Under the pieces are notes generated by a model. The model saw only the letters and a list, made by a program, of their open reading frames with translations, was not told the DNA's origin and searched no databases. The position numbers and the translations under genes are program-made. This document shows positions 24,589 to 32,877 of a stretch of DNA of 64,000 nt, one piece after another. The stretch comes from Chloroflexota bacterium (GTDB lineage Bacteria > Chloroflexota > Dehalococcoidia > Lucifugimonadales > GCA-2722455): NCBI GenBank assembly GCA_002722455.1, contig PBMB01000015.1, positions 1-64,000 of the forward strand. Direction: 5' to 3'. Position 1 is the first letter of the stretch, and each line of letters opens with the position of its first letter.

Positions 24589-25278
24589 ATGAACACTATG
24601 ACAATTTTTGAAAAAATGGAAGAAATATCTTCCGAATATGACCTAGTTAATTCTGAAAAATATAATTACTATGCTGAATGGTTGCAACAAGAAGCTAATC
24701 GTGCTGATTTTTTACATACACAAATACATTTCCGTTATGCGGTAGAAAATTTTGGTTCCGTTATTGCAGGTGTTTTATCTAAAATGCCAACATTAACGGA
24801 AGAACGTATGTCAATCGCTGAAAATGTCGCAGAAGAACACGGTCATAATAATTTTTCGAAAACTCATAAAAAAACATTTATCACATTTTTAGAGTCTATG
24901 AATGAGAACAATGTTTCTCTTAATTTAAACAAAAGTCTTCCTGCCATGAAATTTAATGAATCTGTTCGTAATTTTATTCTTACTCATAGTTACTATGAAG
25001 GGGCTGCTATGGTTGGTATTATTGAGCATTTATATATCAACATGAGTGCGCTTATAGCCAAAACAGTCAATCAACGTAATTGGGACGAATTTTGTCAGCA
25101 AAGTCATTATGACGTTCATGCAGAGTTAGATGCAGAACACGCTAGAGAATTATTTGAAGTTTCAGAATCTATGTGGAACACAGGAAATATAGAAATACAA
25201 AAACAAATTGTAGATGCAGCAGAACTTGGTGCTCTTTATTTTGTTAGTCTTTATAATGATATCTTAGAAGAAATTTAA
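24589..25278 (+). CDS. Heme-oxygenase-like (TenA/PqqC-fold) iron oxidase
   Basis: A 229-aa all-helical protein with the pattern of heme-oxygenase-like diiron oxidases: AEEHGHNNF (about 81-89), a YYEGAAMVGIIEHLY helix with Glu ligands, and HAELDAEHAREL (about 176-187) with His/Asp/His ligands. Relatives carry out N-oxygenation, C-C cleavage or decarboxylation of amino acids and fatty acids. First gene of a three-gene operon (18-base gap, then a four-base overlap) next to the A-T-R enzyme, which fits a tailoring role in a small-molecule pathway. The reaction cannot be read from sequence. Confidence 0.75.
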   Translation: MNTMTIFEKMEEISSEYDLVNSEKYNYYAEWLQQEANRADFLHTQIHFRYAVENFGSVIAGVLSKMPTLTEERMSIAENVAEEHGHNNFSKTHKKTFITFLESMNENNVSLNLNKSLPAMKFNESVRNFILTHSYYEGAAMVGIIEHLYINMSALIAKTVNQRNWDEFCQQSHYDVHAELDAEHARELFEVSESMWNTGNIEIQKQIVDAAELGALYFVSLYNDILEEI

Positions 25279-25295
25279 TACATAAGGTTTTTTTA

Positions 25296-26366
25296 ATGAA
25301 TAAATATAATACAAAAATAGCTTTTTCACAGGTAAGAGAAGATCCAGAGTTAGATCTTCTTGTTTTACGTTCAAATGAAAAAGAAAATAAAAAAGTGCTT
25401 ATTATTGGTTCAGGTGGTTGTTCTGTATTAACTTTGTTATTAGACCCACAAGTTAGTGAAATTCACGTTGTTGATCCCAATATAGAACAAATAGAATTGT
25501 TGAAATTGAAAATTGCGATGCTTGAAAAATTTAAATATGCTTCTGACTATTTAGCTTTTTTTGAAAGTGAAGATGTCGATTTTATTGAAAAATCTATTTT
25601 AGAAGCAAATGCACAATCTCAATTTACAGAAAACTATTTAAAATTCCAAAAAGAGAACAACCTTTCACGTAATATAAATCAGAATGGTGTATTTGAAGAA
25701 CTATTTAAAGAATTAAGGGATGAGTTCACGATAAATCCTATGGATACATTTAACAAGGAAGAATGGGAAAAAGCGTTTAAAAAGGTTTTTGATAGGAATC
25801 ATTTAATTGAAGCCTTTGGTGAAGAAGCGGTTAAATATTCTATGAGCCAAGAGTTTTCAGAACACTTTAGTCGTGTTATGTATCAAGCTATTTTTAAATA
25901 CAAAGGCGAAAACAATTATTTCTTAGACCAAATATTTAAAGGTAAGTATGAAAACGATATTCCTGTTTATCTATTCGACGTCAATAAAGAAATAATTTCT
26001 AAACGATTAGATAAAATACATTTTATTAACTCTTCTTTGCAAGACTACATTTCAAATACAGAAGAAAAATATGATTTTATTCATACTTCAAATATTACTG
26101 ATTGGTTGCCACTTGAAAAACTAGAGGGGCTTTATTCTGATATTTACCAGATTCTTAATTCAAAAGGTAAAGTTGTTTCTCGACGACTTAATGGGGATCA
26201 TTCTTTAATCGACATTGTAAGTTCTAAATTTAAAACAGGGACAAGTCTTATTAATAATAAAAACAACCCTTATTTTACAAGATTTAAATTAAATGAATAC
26301 ATTCACTTAAAAGAAAACGATAAATCTTTCTTTTACAATGAAGTTTTTTTTGGAGAAAAAGAATGA
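25296..26366 (+). CDS. BtaA-like (DUF3419) SAM aminocarboxypropyl transferase
   Basis: A 356-aa protein. FSQVREDPELDLLVL matches the conserved SQ-EDP start of DUF3419/BtaA proteins. VLIIGSGGCSVLTLL (about 34-48) is the SAM-binding loop, followed by VVDPNIEQIELLKLKIAML, the DxNxxQ-LLxLK signature. BtaA moves the 3-amino-3-carboxypropyl group of SAM to a hydroxyl of diacylglycerol to begin betaine-lipid synthesis. Here no btaB-like N-methyltransferase follows, so a different acceptor is likely, perhaps the A-T-R product. Middle gene of the operon, with four bases overlapping the next. Confidence 0.8.
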   Translation: MNKYNTKIAFSQVREDPELDLLVLRSNEKENKKVLIIGSGGCSVLTLLLDPQVSEIHVVDPNIEQIELLKLKIAMLEKFKYASDYLAFFESEDVDFIEKSILEANAQSQFTENYLKFQKENNLSRNINQNGVFEELFKELRDEFTINPMDTFNKEEWEKAFKKVFDRNHLIEAFGEEAVKYSMSQEFSEHFSRVMYQAIFKYKGENNYFLDQIFKGKYENDIPVYLFDVNKEIISKRLDKIHFINSSLQDYISNTEEKYDFIHTSNITDWLPLEKLEGLYSDIYQILNSKGKVVSRRLNGDHSLIDIVSSKFKTGTSLINNKNNPYFTRFKLNEYIHLKENDKSFFYNEVFFGEKE

Positions 26367-27133
26367 GCTATAAGTTAGTAAAAATGGATAAAGATAACAG
26401 AAAAGAACTTTCTGTCTTAATTAAAAGTATGGAGAAAGACATTTTTTATCCATTGGGCGAAGACTTTTTCAAAATTGATCATGGTGAAGATTATTTTGCT
26501 TTTTTTGAAAGACTTGGTGAGCTTCATTATTGGTGTGTGTTTGATAAGGATAAATTAATTGCTGTCGCTGCAGGAGTTATTCGAGATTTTGAAAATAATA
26601 AAAAATCTTGGTATCTTTGTGATTTGAAGGTCATTAAAGAATATCGTGGAAAGAGGATACCACAATTTATATTTAAAAGAGCCTTTATTTATAATCTTCT
26701 AAATCATAGAGTTTTTAGAGCCTATGCTGTATCTATGAACTCAGAAGATAAAACGTTACCTTTTCATAAAATAAAAAGAGCGACACTAAACCTTTTAAAA
26801 GTAAAAGAAACTTTAAATATTTATAATTTTAATTTTAATGATGTAGAGCTTGTAAAAACATTTGACGACTTTGTTTTAACAAACACAAAAGGCAAGAAAG
26901 AACTTATTTTAAAAAGTAACAAAGAACGAATGGATTTGTTTCATTTTACTAAAAATAAAACATTAGAAACAAAAGAAGAGCCAAGTAAGGATTCTATCAT
27001 TATGCTTTCTGCTTTTAATAATGATTTTGTTGATGAAAAGCTCAAGGCTTTAAGTAGAACACCAGACTCCACTGCTACTGTTCTTACTTTTAGAATGCCA
27101 TTTTTAACTTCTATCTTTACTGACGAAATATAA
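26363..27133 (+). CDS. GNAT-family acyltransferase-like protein
   Basis: A 256-aa protein whose first ~130 residues look like a GNAT fold: WYLCDLKVIKEYRGKRIPQFIF gives the beta4-alpha3 acetyl-CoA-binding motif (RGKRIP replacing RxxGxG). The C-terminal half is unassigned. Its ATG overlaps the TGA of the transferase gene, so translation is coupled. It may acylate the pathway product or confer self-protection. Confidence 0.65.
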   Translation: MSYKLVKMDKDNRKELSVLIKSMEKDIFYPLGEDFFKIDHGEDYFAFFERLGELHYWCVFDKDKLIAVAAGVIRDFENNKKSWYLCDLKVIKEYRGKRIPQFIFKRAFIYNLLNHRVFRAYAVSMNSEDKTLPFHKIKRATLNLLKVKETLNIYNFNFNDVELVKTFDDFVLTNTKGKKELILKSNKERMDLFHFTKNKTLETKEEPSKDSIIMLSAFNNDFVDEKLKALSRTPDSTATVLTFRMPFLTSIFTDEI

Positions 27134-27163
27134 AAAGAACAAGCACGATGTGCTTGTTCTTTT
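27134..27163. terminator. Bidirectional intrinsic terminator
   Basis: Stem AAAAAGAACAAGCA / TGCTTGTTCTTTTT with a five-base loop. Very strong; it closes the three-gene operon and the opposing pseudogene. Confidence 0.9.
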
Positions 27164-27430
27164 TTAACTTAATCTCCTTCCTAACTCTCTTCTTTTTTCT
27201 TGCTCTAACCTATGAGCTTTAACATTTTTGTCTGGTGCTGGAATCATATCATACATTATAGCTCCACCTTTTGCTATTAAACCATGTTCCATTAATTTTT
27301 TTTCTTCTTCCTTTAAATAATCTTGAAGTGAAAGATCAAAACCTTCTTTTTTGTGTCTTATATGTAATAAAAGACGCTATCTTTGTTTAAAGGATCATTT
27401 GATTCCATTTCAGCAAATTCTTTTAAAAAA
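27164..27430 (-). pseudogene. Frameshifted gene fragment
   Basis: Two overlapping open stretches on the minus strand read as one protein if one base is added near 27376: the upstream frame gives EFAEMESNDPLNKDS, the downstream frame gives LLLHIRHKKEGFD and ends ...RRELGRRLS at 27164. It lies directly behind the terminator of the next gene and has no clear SD, so it looks like a 3' remnant. A sequencing indel is possible. Confidence 0.45.
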
Positions 27431-27452
27431 AAAAGACCAATATAGGTCTTTT
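27431..27452 (-). terminator. Intrinsic terminator
   Basis: Minus-strand stem AAAAGACC / GGTCTTTT with a long U run, nine bases after the stop (27461) of the -1-frame extension of the next gene. Confidence 0.85.
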
Positions 27453-27540
27453 ATTTATTTTTAAGATTGAACTTTTTTAATTTTCTTATGATCCCAAGAT
27501 TTTATTGTCTTTATTTTTGATAAAACATTTCCTTTTTTCG

Positions 27541-28107
27541 CTAATATTTCTTCAATTGCTTTTTTTCTTCATAAAAAGGATTTGTTATATTTTCTAATAT
27601 TTCCATTTGATCTTTTGTTAAATTTTTTTCTTCTATATAAGATTCAATTTCTTCAATTTTTAAAAACTTTTCTTGGCTTTCATATGATTGTTTTAATTGA
27701 AAAGATTCATTTTTAAATTTATTGTATTTATCAAGCAAAAACACTTCTTGACTTCCTACATTAGATTTATCGAAATTACTTTTATGAAAAACAAAAAAAT
27801 CTGAAGCTTCTTCAAGTGCTTTATTTTCTTTTGAAGCATATTCAGAATATTTAAAAACACCCAATAAAATCAACATTGCATAAACAATAGTTGCAAAAAC
27901 AACACCTGCTTGAACGAAAGCGGCAATTGTCAGGGACAAACAAGCTAAAATCACAAATACAGATATTGTTTTTCCTATTTTTGTATATTTTAAAGTCTCA
28001 TTTAATGTGTTTTTGATATGATTGTGCAATAAACCAGTCCTATCCCTTTCAAGGCTGGTTTTAAAATATTTTTCTTTTGTTTCTATGTATTTCTCAACTC
28101 TTGACAT
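27541..28107 (-). CDS. Membrane protein with candidate -1 frameshift extension
   Basis: The 188-aa frame encodes charged helical ends and two adjacent membrane helices (about residues 44-82). Near its 3' end it contains the dnaX-type heptamer A AAA AAG in frame (27559-27565). A -1 shift there replaces the last five residues by 32 others (AIEEILAKKG...KKVQS) and stops at 27461, right before the terminator. Either programmed frameshifting or a one-base loss in an A7 run would explain this. Function unknown. The start has an AAGGAG SD. Confidence 0.65.
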   Translation of the reverse strand: MSRVEKYIETKEKYFKTSLERDRTGLLHNHIKNTLNETLKYTKIGKTISVFVILACLSLTIAAFVQAGVVFATIVYAMLILLGVFKYSEYASKENKALEEASDFFVFHKSNFDKSNVGSQEVFLLDKYNKFKNESFQLKQSYESQEKFLKIEEIESYIEEKNLTKDQMEILENITNPFYEEKKQLKKY

Positions 28108-28116
28108 TACAACTCC

Positions 28117-28800
28117 TTAACGAAAATCTTCTTCAAATTCTTTTAAACAATTCATTTCTTCAAATAAGTTTCTTAAATATTCTTTTACTTTCCATTCTTT
28201 TACATATTCCTCTAAATTAAATTGTGTAAATGCACAAGGAATAACAATCTCTGGATTTATCAAGTAAAGATATTCTGGATTTGTTTTAACTAATTCATAA
28301 TCTTCGTCTCTAACACAACTCTCAAGCCAATCAAAAACCTCTTTAAAGATAGCTAATGCAAAACCAGTATTATCCTCTTCTTCAAGAGAAACTTCACCAA
28401 AAAGAGTAAAACAATGTTGTTTAACCTCAGAATAACCTACATTAATTTTTTTAGGATCTAGACCTAACCCTTCAATTGTTTCTTTTTGTTTTATTGATTC
28501 TTCAAATTTTTCTTCTAGGTTTTTATATCCAGAAGAACTTGATTTTTGATCTTGTAGTAATTCTTTAAAATAGCCCATAGTCAATACTTTCAGAGCATCA
28601 TATTCGTCTAAATATACTTTATTATCTGTTAAGTCTTCAAGTAAATCGTCAAGAGATTCAAATTCCAAGTCTTTTTCTGAATAACCTTGTTGTGCAAACA
28701 AACTCAATCTTTCTTTTTGTATTTCTCTATTAAATATATACGTTGCATGTACGCCCGTTTCTGTTTCTACAAAACCTAATAATATTTTTTTATTTCTCAT
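28117..28800 (-). CDS. Unknown acidic protein, 227 aa
   Basis: A soluble Glu/Leu-rich protein. The start (KILLGFVETETGVHATYIF) looks like a beta hairpin and the rest is helical. It is transcribed toward the membrane protein with a nine-base gap, so the two form an operon, perhaps with the asparagine synthetase upstream (15-base gap). Confidence 0.65.
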   Translation of the reverse strand: MRNKKILLGFVETETGVHATYIFNREIQKERLSLFAQQGYSEKDLEFESLDDLLEDLTDNKVYLDEYDALKVLTMGYFKELLQDQKSSSSGYKNLEEKFEESIKQKETIEGLGLDPKKINVGYSEVKQHCFTLFGEVSLEEEDNTGFALAIFKEVFDWLESCVRDEDYELVKTNPEYLYLINPEIVIPCAFTQFNLEEYVKEWKVKEYLRNLFEEMNCLKEFEEDFR

Positions 28801-28815
28801 TCTTTATTTTTTCCA

Positions 28816-30693
28816 TTATCTAATAAAATTGTTTTCAAAATAGTGTAATGTTAAAATCAACATAATAATTGGATCATACTTTGCTTGCAATGCAAGATCA
28901 TTTGATTTAACCAATTTTTCAATCATTTCTTTCATTTTATTATTATCAAAGAACATGTGATTTTGCATTGATTGACTATTTAAAATATCCATTAGTCTAT
29001 TTATCACAGTATCTTGACCACTGTGTCCACTCCAACCTAATAATGGTGGTGCTACAAATGGATGTTTTTGTTTTTGATAAATCTTTGGTGTTATATCTTT
29101 TTTAAACGTTTCTTTCAAGATATATTTTTCAATACTGTCTTTACTCATTTTAAAATGAGTCGGCATATTTTTCGCTGCTTCGTAAACTCTTTTATCCAAG
29201 AAAGGAACTCTACCTTCAATTGTGCTTGCCATTTCCATTTTGTCGCCTAAACCAACCAAAATATAATTACCTAAACAGATTTTACTCCATAGGTAGCTTG
29301 AAGTATAAACATTATCCATTTTTGGCAGTGATAGTGGTGATAAAATATCTTTAATTGGATCATACATAGAAGATACATATTCTGAATTTAATACTTCATT
29401 TTGTAGTTTTAACCCCATTGAATATTTTGCTTCTAAGAATTTAGGAACAAAACCTAATTCTTTTTGAATAAGTGCAGTGCTTAAACTTTCTTTATCAGGA
29501 GTTTGAAGTCCAGAAAGATAAGCGTTCTTTTCAATGTTCGCAGAAGAATTATCTAAATCTAATTTGAAATGTGGATACCCAAGCAATAGTTCATCAGAAC
29601 CCTCACCACTTAATGAAACTCTAATACCTGCTTTTTTCATTTCTTTAAACAATAAATATTTTGCTGATAAGTGACTGTTAATTGAAACTTCTTCACTATG
29701 GTATGTTGCATTTTCAATGCACTCTAACATATCAGCTTCTTTAACTAAAACTGGATTAAATTTACCACCATACATATCACACATTTCTTTTGCGACATCA
29801 TACTCGTCATAATTACCACCATTTTCAAAACTGATTGTAAATGCCTCAAGTGGATCAGAACTTACTTGATTTGCTAGACCCCAAATAATAGAAGAGTCAA
29901 TACCTCCACTTAAAGTTACAGCTTTTGGTCTATCAACGCTAATACGATCTTTAACAGCAGCAGTTAAAGACTCACGTAGGTTTTCAGAAGCTTCTTCAAA
30001 CGTCATTTTTTCGTTTGGTTGATAATTCATATCCCAATATCTTGATTCTTTCATTTCCATTGTGCGCAAATCAATTTCTAACACAGAACCTGCTTGAACT
30101 TGTTTTACATTTTTTAACAAAGTTATTTTAGAACTATGGTATTGCATTGTTAATACAGAATTCAAAGCTTCTTCTGACCATTCCATTTTATTTACTGCGA
30201 GAAATGCTTTTTGTTCAGAAGCAAAATAAATATTACCTTCATTTTCATAATAATATAATGGGTTAATACCGAATCTGTCTCTAATTGCAATCACTTTATG
30301 GTTTTTCTTGTCATAAATGACACAGGCAAACTCACCATTAAGTGTTTCAAAAAACTCTTCACTTAATCCTAATTTTTCATATAAGGGAACAATTATTTCA
30401 CTGTCCGTTTCTGTTCGGAATTGATAACCTTGTTGCTGCAGTTTTCCACGAATTTTTTCATAACCATAAAACTCACCATTAACAACTGCAAAAATATCTT
30501 TTTGAGGGTTAAATACTGGTTGTTGACCTTTATTACCTACAATTGAAAGTCTATTGTGAGCCATTGCTACACCGTTATCTAAAAAATAGCCTTTTTCGTC
30601 ATAACCACGATGTTCTATTTTTTTCATCATTTCGATTAAAAGAGATTGAGTAAAGTTTTTTTTATTAGAAAATGCCGCTACAATTCCGCACAT
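28816..30693 (-). CDS. asnB: Glutamine-hydrolysing asparagine synthetase family
   Basis: A 625-aa two-domain enzyme. The N-terminal glutaminase starts with the nucleophile Cys2 (MCGIVAAF) and has IEHRGYDEKG and NGEFYGYE. The synthetase domain has the PP-loop SGGIDSS near residue 262 and a later SLSGEGSDELLLGYPHF. It makes an amide from Asp or another acid with Gln and ATP. Length matches AsnB. In a biosynthetic neighbourhood these enzymes sometimes amidate pathway intermediates, so the substrate may not be Asp. It is the first gene of a possible three-gene minus-strand operon. Confidence 0.9.
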   Translation of the reverse strand: MCGIVAAFSNKKNFTQSLLIEMMKKIEHRGYDEKGYFLDNGVAMAHNRLSIVGNKGQQPVFNPQKDIFAVVNGEFYGYEKIRGKLQQQGYQFRTETDSEIIVPLYEKLGLSEEFFETLNGEFACVIYDKKNHKVIAIRDRFGINPLYYYENEGNIYFASEQKAFLAVNKMEWSEEALNSVLTMQYHSSKITLLKNVKQVQAGSVLEIDLRTMEMKESRYWDMNYQPNEKMTFEEASENLRESLTAAVKDRISVDRPKAVTLSGGIDSSIIWGLANQVSSDPLEAFTISFENGGNYDEYDVAKEMCDMYGGKFNPVLVKEADMLECIENATYHSEEVSINSHLSAKYLLFKEMKKAGIRVSLSGEGSDELLLGYPHFKLDLDNSSANIEKNAYLSGLQTPDKESLSTALIQKELGFVPKFLEAKYSMGLKLQNEVLNSEYVSSMYDPIKDILSPLSLPKMDNVYTSSYLWSKICLGNYILVGLGDKMEMASTIEGRVPFLDKRVYEAAKNMPTHFKMSKDSIEKYILKETFKKDITPKIYQKQKHPFVAPPLLGWSGHSGQDTVINRLMDILNSQSMQNHMFFDNNKMKEMIEKLVKSNDLALQAKYDPIIMLILTLHYFENNFIR

Positions 30694-30771
30694 AAATTTG
30701 GATTCCTTAATTTCAAAATATAATCAATTATACAATTTTTCAGCTTATTTTACAACAAAATAAAAACAAAA

Positions 30772-30791
30772 AAACCTCTAAAAGAGGCTTT
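30772..30791. terminator. Intrinsic terminator
   Basis: Stem AACCTCT / GAGGCTT region with A and T tracts, immediately beside the parS-like palindrome, downstream of the MDR gene. Confidence 0.65.
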
Positions 30792-30794
30792 TTT

Positions 30795-30810
30795 TGTTTC
30801 ACGTGAAACG
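30795..30810. other. parS: parS-like partition site
   Basis: TGTTTCACGTGAAACG matches the bacterial parS consensus (TGTTTCACGTGAAACA) at 15 of 16 positions. The 14-base core GTTTCACGTGAAAC is a perfect palindrome. ParB-CTPase proteins load at such sites to segregate chromosomes and plasmids. No parA/parB is in the window. Confidence 0.7.
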
Positions 30811-30813
30811 TGA

Positions 30814-31677
30814 TTAAGGTTTCAAAAAGATTTTGTGAGAACCAGAGTCATTATCTTTATAAGCCTTTTCCCAATCTTCTAAATCATATACTTTACCCAT
30901 TAAATCTTCAAAAAGATAAGTTTTGTCTCTTGCATACTCTACTGCTTGGGAGAAAGAACCATAATAAAGACCTTCAATTAAGATTTCTTTTCTAACAATA
31001 TCATAGAAGTTTGTTGGAACATGATCAGGGTTTCTACTTTTCGCAATAAAAACGCCTTTTCTCTTCAAAATACGAATCACTTCATCAAAAGCTTCTACCT
31101 GTGAAAATGTTTCTACCACATAATCATATTTATCTGATTCAATGTTTTTATCATTTTCGTCAAGCCATTCGACATTATAATCAGCATCTTTTAGGATTTT
31201 ATATGTCAGTTCTCCAATTCTATTTTTTCCATAAACTGCGCCAAGTTGGGTTTTGTTAATCAACTGTGATTCTAATGGTGCAAGAGAGGCTGCGATTGGT
31301 TCTACGTAAGCACCAAATCGAAGATCTACGTCTGTTGCGTCATAAAGCTTTGTGTCATAGATTTTAATATATTCAGCAAAACAGCCGTCATAATCAACAC
31401 CTAACATTTTCAAATTATCAAAAATAGGGTTACAAGCGACCATATCACCAACTTTAAATTTATCAGACATAGATTCTTCTACCACACCCATAAACTCATG
31501 ACCAATTGTTAGATTATCTTTGACATTTGTAATCCAGCCTTTTGAAACATAGATATCTGTTCTACAGATACCAGCCATCAAAACTTTAACTACTACCTCG
31601 CCTTTATTATCCGCAAAAGGTTTTGGAATGTCTTTTAGTTCTACTTTTTTACCTTGTTGTTTTACCAATGCTTTCAT
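30814..31677 (-). CDS. MDR-family alcohol dehydrogenase-like protein
   Basis: 287 aa from the ATG at 31675-31677, with GGAG nine bases upstream. Catalytic zinc residues are visible: Cys in GICRTD (about residue 37), HE in GHEFMG (about 55) and EP (YVEPIAASLAP). The structural zinc lobe with four Cys is missing, and the nucleotide motif is degenerate (GAVYGKNRIGELTY). Shorter than usual (about 340-350 aa). It may reduce the aldehyde released by the A-T-R enzyme; that link is inference. Confidence 0.75.
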   Translation of the reverse strand: MKALVKQQGKKVELKDIPKPFADNKGEVVVKVLMAGICRTDIYVSKGWITNVKDNLTIGHEFMGVVEESMSDKFKVGDMVACNPIFDNLKMLGVDYDGCFAEYIKIYDTKLYDATDVDLRFGAYVEPIAASLAPLESQLINKTQLGAVYGKNRIGELTYKILKDADYNVEWLDENDKNIESDKYDYVVETFSQVEAFDEVIRILKRKGVFIAKSRNPDHVPTNFYDIVRKEILIEGLYYGSFSQAVEYARDKTYLFEDLMGKVYDLEDWEKAYKDNDSGSHKIFLKP

Positions 31678-31741
31678 AAACATTATCTCCAATAATTAAT
31701 TTCTATGTTTTTATTATACCATACTTAATTGCAAAATCAAA

Positions 31742-32815
31742 CTAAGTTATTTTTTCATACTTATAATTTGATTTAATAATCTTATTAACGTATGTTCCTT
31801 TTCTATCTGATTGAATCAATTCTTCATAGACTTCTCGCTCAACATCAAAATAGACATAGATTTTATGATTAAGAAGTAAATACAAGTCTTTATTGTTATA
31901 TTTATAACCTTGAATCCAAGCAGAATCCGAAATTGCAATGAAATCCTTTGGCACTTCTGGAGCTGATATTAAAGCATTCTGAATTTTTAACAACACTTCA
32001 TTAGGAATTGATTCGTTGTCAAAACCATAAGCTTGTTTTATTGAGTATCTATTAAATTGAACTCCATATAGCGGCTTTGATTTTTTATAAATTGAAACAA
32101 TCGAACAATTTTGTCTTTTTACTTCTCTGCTGTAAAAACCATTACCAATACAAAAACTTAAATCTTCACCTAAGTCTATTAAATCATAATGTGTTCGTGG
32201 CACTCTGATAGTCATATCATTTTCTATCTCAACACCGTCTAATGCCAGAATATCTTCTCTTTGTTCTAGATCATAGTCATTACAGGATAATTTTATAGAC
32301 ATTCTTTCACAAATCTTATGGATTTGATTAAGATTTTTAGGTTTTTTAGGTAAAAACTCTAGGTCTTTTTTTTCTTTGATATCTTCAAGCATGTAAGTGA
32401 TATCTTTAATTTGTTCATAATCAGAATGAATTAAGAGTTTAGTTAGTCTTTGGTCGTTATAGTTTTTTGACAACAATTTAATTAGCTTAGACTGCAAATC
32501 ACTAGAATTTAATTTTTCTTCTTTGGTTTTTGATAATTCATTAAAAATAATATCTTGATCAATCTTGTTGCTTTTATTTAGAATTCTAACGATATGAATC
32601 CAACCAATACTTTTAGATGAATCTTTTGATAGTATTTCCATAAGCCATTTTCTTGATTTCTTAGTTGGCTTTGAAAAGACTTTTTCAGATAATGTTTTTA
32701 TATTTATTCCAAAATCGTCAACACTTTTTTTAATTAAAGATAACGACTTTGAATGATGGATTTTATTTGTTAAATCATTTTCTAATTCTTTTATGTCTTT
32801 CATTTGTGTGGTCAT
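31742..32815 (-). CDS. PcfJ-like protein
   Basis: A 357-aa protein. The C-terminal part (about residues 195-290) has DLGEDLSFCIGNGFYSREV followed by SIVSIYKKSKPLYGVQF, the pattern of the PcfJ-like domain found in conjugative plasmids and phages (LG.CV..GGY...V...I......GK...T.E). The first 190 residues are helical repeats. Role unknown. Monocistronic, with a TTGATATAAT box upstream. Confidence 0.6.
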   Translation of the reverse strand: MTTQMKDIKELENDLTNKIHHSKSLSLIKKSVDDFGINIKTLSEKVFSKPTKKSRKWLMEILSKDSSKSIGWIHIVRILNKSNKIDQDIIFNELSKTKEEKLNSSDLQSKLIKLLSKNYNDQRLTKLLIHSDYEQIKDITYMLEDIKEKKDLEFLPKKPKNLNQIHKICERMSIKLSCNDYDLEQREDILALDGVEIENDMTIRVPRTHYDLIDLGEDLSFCIGNGFYSREVKRQNCSIVSIYKKSKPLYGVQFNRYSIKQAYGFDNESIPNEVLLKIQNALISAPEVPKDFIAISDSAWIQGYKYNNKDLYLLLNHKIYVYFDVEREVYEELIQSDRKGTYVNKIIKSNYKYEKIT

Positions 32816-32877
32816 AAAAAAATACCTTTATTTTGTGTGTAGAAGTATTATATCAAAATCGACATTAAAAGTCATCT

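Noticed and set aside
24589-25278. TenA thiaminase or PqqC
   Set aside because: The fold is shared but the Glu/His/Asp pattern fits diiron oxidases better, and no thiamine or PQQ genes are present.
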